From Litorimonas sp. (GTDB taxonomy: Bacteria > Pseudomonadota > Alphaproteobacteria > Caulobacterales > Maricaulaceae): a stretch of DNA of 64,000 nt. The stretch's first letter is position 1, and each line of letters opens with the position of its first letter. Under the pieces are notes generated by a model. It was not told where the DNA came from. It ran no database searches and saw only the letters and a list, made by a program, of their open reading frames with translations. The translations under genes and the position numbers were made by a program. Positions 60,442 to 64,000 of this stretch are shown piece after piece. The stretch spans positions 186,001 through 250,000 of the forward strand of contig JAPYSU010000002.1 of the NCBI GenBank assembly GCA_029936425.1. The letters run 5' to 3'.

Positions 60442-61099
60442 AACCCGCGCCGGAGATATTGTCATCGACGCCCGCAAAGTGGCGTTCCTGCCTGAAAGTA
60501 AAACCTTGCTCGTGGCGGATATGCATTTCGAGAAAGGGAGCTATCTTCGGCGTTTTGGGCGCTCCATGCTTCCGGCCTTTGACACACATGATACAATTGA
60601 AAGATTGTGGGCCGTAGCGCAGGAATATAAGCCGCGCGAAATTATCGCTCTGGGAGATAGTTTTCACGACATTGACGCCTCTGCGCGGCTCTCCCCCAAA
60701 TCGGCTGAGCGTCTAAACGCATTTAAAGAAGAGATGTGTGAAATCACCTGGATATTGGGCAATCACGACCCTGATATTCCTGACGCCGTCTCGGGCTCGC
60801 GCGAGGACCATGTTCAACAAAATAAATTTCTGCTGACCCATCACCCCTATGAGGAACCGAGACAATTTAATATTTGCGGGCATTACCATCCCAAGGCGAA
60901 GATTTCCTCCCGCGCCGGTTCCGTCACCGCGCCCTGTTTCGCGATTAGCGAAAGCCGTCTGATTATGCCCTCTTTCGGAACTTACACAGGTGGACTATTT
61001 GTCAGTGACCCTGCGTTCGCTAAAGCTATGCCAGATTTAACGAAGGTCGCAATGGTTTATGAAACTCAGCTTTTTTTTGTGGCTGCCGGAGGTTTATAG
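60419..61099 (+). CDS. pdeM: Ligase-associated DNA damage response endonuclease PdeM-like
   Basis: The 226-residue metallophosphoesterase has the calcineurin-like blocks LLVADMHFEKGSYLRRFGRS, IIALGDSFHDIDASARLSPK, WILGNHDPDIPD, LLTHHPYEEP and NICGHYHPKA. These supply the dinuclear metal ligands. This family (PdeM, MPE) is encoded with Lhr-type helicases and is reported as a DNA repair nuclease. Its ATG sits inside the helicase 3-prime end, giving translational coupling. There is no signal peptide, so it is cytoplasmic. Confidence 0.88.
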   Translation: MTSKQTLRTRAGDIVIDARKVAFLPESKTLLVADMHFEKGSYLRRFGRSMLPAFDTHDTIERLWAVAQEYKPREIIALGDSFHDIDASARLSPKSAERLNAFKEEMCEITWILGNHDPDIPDAVSGSREDHVQQNKFLLTHHPYEEPRQFNICGHYHPKAKISSRAGSVTAPCFAISESRLIMPSFGTYTGGLFVSDPAFAKAMPDLTKVAMVYETQLFFVAAGGL

Positions 61100-61173
61100 G
61101 AGGTGAGTTTCTTTGATAACTTAAAGCACACACCTTTCTAGTGAAACTTAGATATGTATCCCCTTTTTGAATA

Positions 61174-61956
61174 TTAAATCATGGCTTTCACAATCATCCA
61201 AATTCCCATTCCCATCATTGCAAGGTTTTCGGACAGGGAGATGAAACCAAGCGGGACGTTGGCTCCTCCTCCGACGCAAGCACATTTGAGATCACGCTTA
61301 TCTATATAAACGGCTTTAATGACCGAGACGGCACCAATCGTTCCGATAAAAAGAGCTACTGGCGCAGCAATCAGGCCAAACACGCCGCCCGCCACCATTA
61401 AAATAGCGGCAAACGCTTCACCAAAAGGATAAATATAAGCATAACGCACGGCCCGGCGGGCTAGAATATCATAACCCAAAAACATATTGGCAAAGGACTC
61501 CAGATCTCGCAATTTCAACATAGCGAGCATGCCCATGGAAAAGGCAATAAACCATTCTAAAGATCGAAGTGTGAAGATATTGCCGAGCGTGGCCCAACTG
61601 GCGGCGATAGCGAGAAATGCAGCGACCGCAAACACGACCAAAACTGGTGTGTAAGACTTCTCATCCGGATCTTTTTTCTCATAGCCAAAATAATCGCGCA
61701 GGTCATCAAACCCTCCAATGCGCTCCCCGCCAATAAAGGTTTGCGGAGTTGTTTTCACATCGTGCTTTTCCTTGAATTCGTCGGTTTGTTCGCGCGTTTC
61801 AAGCCAGTGGTCTTCCACCTCAAACCCTTTGCGCTTGAGCAAATCGACCGTCTTGAGACCGAAGGGGCAAATATGCTTTTCCATCACCATTCGGTAAACG
61901 ACGGCCTTGCGACCCTCGTGACTTTCTTCAACGACTATTTCTTCAGGAATACTCAT
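61174..61956 (-). CDS. Glutaredoxin domain fused to MauE/DoxX-like membrane protein
   Basis: The 260-residue protein has an N-terminal glutaredoxin-like domain with an ICPFGLKT (CPFG) active site and TTPQTFIGGERIGGFDDLRD. Four to five membrane helices of the MauE/DoxX type follow (residues about 105 to 260), with a conserved LKCACVGGGANVPLG. This fusion probably handles thiol redox in the inner membrane, and it lies in a copper operon. Role in copper-related thiol or protein maturation is inferred. AAGGAGA lies 5 to 6 bases upstream of the ATG. Confidence 0.78.
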   Translation of the reverse strand: MSIPEEIVVEESHEGRKAVVYRMVMEKHICPFGLKTVDLLKRKGFEVEDHWLETREQTDEFKEKHDVKTTPQTFIGGERIGGFDDLRDYFGYEKKDPDEKSYTPVLVVFAVAAFLAIAASWATLGNIFTLRSLEWFIAFSMGMLAMLKLRDLESFANMFLGYDILARRAVRYAYIYPFGEAFAAILMVAGGVFGLIAAPVALFIGTIGAVSVIKAVYIDKRDLKCACVGGGANVPLGFISLSENLAMMGMGIWMIVKAMI

Positions 61957-61986
61957 TTGTCTCTCCTTTTAAAACGCCCTTATATC

Positions 61987-62514
61987 TTAAATCTCACCTT
62001 CAAACTCAGGTACAGGACGGGCAGTTGCTTCGGTTTGATTCGATGCTTTCCCGTTCTCTTTGATGTCATCGATTAGCCATTCCATTTCTTTAATTTCTCG
62101 GCGCTGAGCTTTGATGATGCTGTTGGCCAGTTCACGCACTCGCACATCATCAATTTCAGCCCTTTCGCTCGTCAGGATCGCAATGGAATGATGAGGGATC
62201 ATGGCTTTCATCCAAGCTTGATCTTGCACCGTCGTTTGACTGCGAACTAGAAATAGAGATGCAGCAAATATCAATGCAGAGCTTCCGAAAATTACCAGAT
62301 TTACCTTTTTATTCCTATACATGCCCAGCATAAACCCGAGCATAATGATCGCCATCGAGGCTCCCATATAAATCGCCATATAACTACGCGTTTCAGAAAA
62401 TCGAACATGGCTGAACTCGTAACTATTGAGATACATCAATCCGAACATGACAATCGTAGATGTACCAATCATGGCAAAAAACGTCCCGTAATTGCTTTTG
62501 TTTGACTGATTCAT
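61987..62514 (-). CDS. Membrane-anchored DUF305 protein
   Basis: The 175-residue protein has three N-terminal membrane helices (ending near residue 90) and a C-terminal DUF305 domain. The domain shows MIPHHSIAILTSERAEIDDV, VRELANSIIKAQRREIKEME and WLIDDI. DUF305 proteins often lie with copper and silver resistance genes, and the HH pair may bind metal. It follows a CsoR-type operator candidate in the 76-base gap after copD, so it may be separately induced by copper. The Grx-MauE gene begins 30 bases later. Confidence 0.82.
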   Translation of the reverse strand: MNQSNKSNYGTFFAMIGTSTIVMFGLMYLNSYEFSHVRFSETRSYMAIYMGASMAIIMLGFMLGMYRNKKVNLVIFGSSALIFAASLFLVRSQTTVQDQAWMKAMIPHHSIAILTSERAEIDDVRVRELANSIIKAQRREIKEMEWLIDDIKENGKASNQTEATARPVPEFEGEI

Positions 62515-62543
62515 GATTACGCCTCTTATAGCTGATTACACAA

Positions 62544-62566
62544 ATTATACCTTACTAGGGTATAAT
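62544..62566 (-). promoter_or_regulatory. CsoR-type operator over a TATAAT promoter element
   Basis: ATTATACC (62544-62551) and GGTATAAT (62559-62566) form 8-bp perfect arms around 7 bases. The core TATACC-N6-GGGTATA resembles known CsoR operators. Read leftward, TATAAT at 62549-62544 is an ideal -10 element for the DUF305 gene, so the repressor would cover the promoter. Confidence 0.6.
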
Positions 62567-62590
62567 GAGGTTCTCGAAAATAAGTTCCAA

Positions 62591-63436
62591 TTAATGATGG
62601 TGACCACCAGGACCTGTTAGAGTGGTTGCGAGTAATATAATAAGAATAACAGCGAGAAATAATATCGCCTCTATTGTCAATGTGCGCCGCAAAGCCGCGC
62701 GGCCCTTTTCTGGGACTATTTTCAAAAGTCGCGTCACATGTAGTTTATTTAGAGCGCCCAATCCGAGTAACCCGAGAGCTATTGAAAACTTCGCAAAAAG
62801 TAATTGACCGTAAAACGTCGTCCAAATGTCTGAAATCTGCGGGTTAAGACGCCAAAGAAGGTATATTCCAGTGACAAACAGGATCGGAATCATCCAAACG
62901 GCTAATCGGCTAAACCGCTCTGTTTTTACCATCACATCAACGTTGGGCAAGGAAGCATGTGGCCAAAGAGAAATAGGGGCAAAAACCCAAAAGCCCGCGA
63001 TTAAAATATGGGGTATAATCCAGAACGGCAATAAAGGCGCGTCCTCAACAGATTGCGTGTGTCCAGAAAGAGCAAATCCCGCCGAGAGACATAAAACCGA
63101 TATGGCAATGCCTATATAGCGACTCAATTTATGTTTTATCCAGGCCGAGAAGAGACCTGACAAAGCCCCTATCAGGAAAGCTAAAAATTGCGCGCCATTT
63201 GACTGCCAAACCCAATTAAAAGTGTCTGATTTGAAAAAGGCCGACAGCTCGCCTCCAAGCTGTGCATTTGCAAGACCCAGTTTCAGGCTTGCACCAACTA
63301 TAACGGCTGAAAGAGCAAAATATAGAATTCGCTTTTTGTAATAAATATCCAAGGCAGAATGAATTTGTCCGCCTATAGAAAAAAGGGCTCCGAGATAGAG
63401 ACTAAATTTGGCGAGAAGCGTAAGAGCTGTAAGCAC
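62591..63436 (-). CDS. copD: Copper resistance/uptake membrane protein CopD
   Basis: CopD is an eight-helix inner-membrane protein proposed to carry copper into the cytoplasm with periplasmic CopC. The 281-residue protein has about eight hydrophobic segments (for example LPFWIIPHILIAGFWVFAPI and WMIPILFVTGIYLLWR). The extended LSAGFALSGHTQSVEDAPLL contains the His seen in this family. It ends LTGPGGHHH, a possible copper-binding tail. It starts 3 bases after copC and the two are coupled. A longer C-terminal domain is absent. Confidence 0.85.
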   Translation of the reverse strand: MLTALTLLAKFSLYLGALFSIGGQIHSALDIYYKKRILYFALSAVIVGASLKLGLANAQLGGELSAFFKSDTFNWVWQSNGAQFLAFLIGALSGLFSAWIKHKLSRYIGIAISVLCLSAGFALSGHTQSVEDAPLLPFWIIPHILIAGFWVFAPISLWPHASLPNVDVMVKTERFSRLAVWMIPILFVTGIYLLWRLNPQISDIWTTFYGQLLFAKFSIALGLLGLGALNKLHVTRLLKIVPEKGRAALRRTLTIEAILFLAVILIILLATTLTGPGGHHH

Positions 63437-63439
63437 GGA

Positions 63440-63802
63440 TTAAGGCGACACTCTGAAGTTGACTTTCCCTTTTAAAACATGGCCATCTTTAGAAATAGCT
63501 CGCCAAGATAAACTATAGGCCCCTTTCGTCAATCGCGGTAAAGGGACTTTGAAACTCCCCTGCATTGAGGAAGGCTTCTTATACTCAAGTGAAACTTCGT
63601 CTCCCTGTTCATTTTTCAACTCCAAAGCAGCCAAGCCAACATCTTGGGCAAATACGAGATCAAATGTTTCCGGAACAGTTTGATAAACTCCACCGTCTTC
63701 CAAGCTTGCCGATTCAACCTTCGTATGAGCAAGACTTGATGAGGCCGTCACAAGGCAAATCATGGCAGAAAACATAAATAGGGTTGGTTTAAATTTCATC
63801 AT
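63440..63802 (-). CDS. copC: Periplasmic copper-binding protein CopC
   Basis: CopC binds copper in the periplasm. The 120-residue protein has a signal peptide (LFMFSAMICLVTASSSLA). The mature His1 (AHTKVESASLEDGGVYQTVP) and the WRAISKDGHVLKGKVNFRVS motif supply Asp/His ligands for a Cu(II) site. Met-rich Cu(I)-binding residues are few, so a Cu(II)-only type is likely. The ATG at 63802 or the next codon (63799) may start it, with AGGAA just upstream. It begins 7 bases after csoR. Confidence 0.88.
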   Translation of the reverse strand: MMKFKPTLFMFSAMICLVTASSSLAHTKVESASLEDGGVYQTVPETFDLVFAQDVGLAALELKNEQGDEVSLEYKKPSSMQGSFKVPLPRLTKGAYSLSWRAISKDGHVLKGKVNFRVSP

Positions 63803-63809
63803 GTGGTTC

Positions 63810-64000
63810 CTAGCGTTTTAATTTATCAAAAAGGTCGACCAATTCCGCCACTTTCTCACGTTGCGCTTCCGGGTTACCGGATTGAATAGCCATATTAACA
63901 CACCCCTCGGCATGGTCCTTGAGAATCTCACTTTCGGCCCGCGCCATAGCGGATTTAATCGCCTGCATCTGAGTCAGAACATCAATACAATAGCGTTCTT
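63810..64000 (-). CDS. csoR: CsoR-family copper-sensing repressor, C-terminal part (partial)
   Basis: The 62 visible residues belong to a CsoR/FrmR-family metal-sensing repressor. The visible ERYCIDVLTQMQAIK contains the first Cys ligand, and KDHAEGCVNM supplies the His and second Cys (Cys...His-x3-Cys). This is the Cu(I) type rather than FrmR. The C-terminal EKVAELVDLFDKLKR helix then ends at a TAG (63812-63810). The N-terminus lies right of the window. It precedes copC in the same operon, so it likely controls the copper genes and the site at 62544. Confidence 0.88.
   Translation of the reverse strand, partial: ERYCIDVLTQMQAIKSAMARAESEILKDHAEGCVNMAIQSGNPEAQREKVAELVDLFDKLKR

Noticed and set aside
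1..64000. tRNA, rRNA, CRISPR and insertion sequences
   Set aside because: No cloverleaf, regular repeat-spacer array, transposase or terminal inverted repeat was seen by eye. A covariance-model or repeat search was not possible.

Overview
The window looks like chromosome of a marine, motile, flagellated alphaproteobacterium, most likely Caulobacterales/Maricaulales-like (for example the Hyphomonadaceae or Robiginitomaculum-type lineages). This is an inference. It rests on the flagellar genes with the alphaproteobacterial accessory proteins MotE and the DUF6468 protein, three very large Caulobacter-style TonB-dependent receptors, a CtrA-box-like site by the flagellar operons, the Lhr-Core/ligase repair module, and a base composition close to 50 percent GC. 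No tRNA, rRNA, insertion sequence, phage gene or CRISPR array was seen.

Layout. (1) 1-12158, flagellum: motB (cut by the left edge), flgE, flgK, flgL and flgI rightward; fliF-fliH-fliN-fliP-fliG leftward; fliL, a DUF6468 gene and motE rightward. (2) 12193-20046, central metabolism: a Crp/Fnr-type regulator divergent from phosphoglucomutase, then a leftward acetate operon (DUF4212 subunit, sodium:solute symporter, acetyl-CoA synthetase, FAD ferredoxin reductase). (3) 20208-28950, an unusual scavenging cluster: a TonB receptor, a DASS/SLC13 dicarboxylate transporter, and one secreted polypeptide joining an M14 zinc carboxypeptidase to a complete aspartase/fumarase-superfamily lyase, facing a regulator made of two TetR units in tandem. 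(4) 29249-55101, a polysaccharide utilisation locus for a glucuronic-acid-rich polymer: two TonB receptors, two alginate-lyase-superfamily lyases, a beta-helix protein, a GH2 lipoprotein, a GH105 unsaturated-uronyl hydrolase, a DUF4861 lipoprotein, a TRAP transporter, KduI/KduD, UxaC/UxuB/ManD/KdgK and a FadR-type regulator. (5) 55289-61099, a DNA repair island: ATP-dependent ligase and metallo-beta-lactamase exonuclease leftward, Lhr-type helicase and PdeM-like phosphoesterase rightward. (6) 61174-64000, a leftward copper-handling operon: csoR (cut by the right edge), copC, copD, a membrane DUF305 protein and a glutaredoxin-MauE fusion.

How the genes fit together. In region 4, lyases at the surface or in the periplasm cut the polymer to unsaturated oligosaccharides. 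TonB receptors import these across the outer membrane, and GH105 and GH2 trim them to monomers. The TRAP transporter brings uronates into the cytoplasm. Unsaturated uronate passes through KduI and KduD to 2-keto-3-deoxygluconate (KDG). Saturated glucuronate reaches KDG through UxaC, UxuB and ManD, and KdgK phosphorylates KDG. A shared sequence, TTG(A/T)CCAA(A/T) and its TGACCAAT variants, recurs in the control regions of this locus and is a good candidate operator for the FadR-type regulator. In region 3, the fusion enzyme could release fumarate or a similar dicarboxylate in the periplasm, which the co-transcribed DASS carrier would import. Its substrate is unknown, and this is the most novel-looking system in the window.
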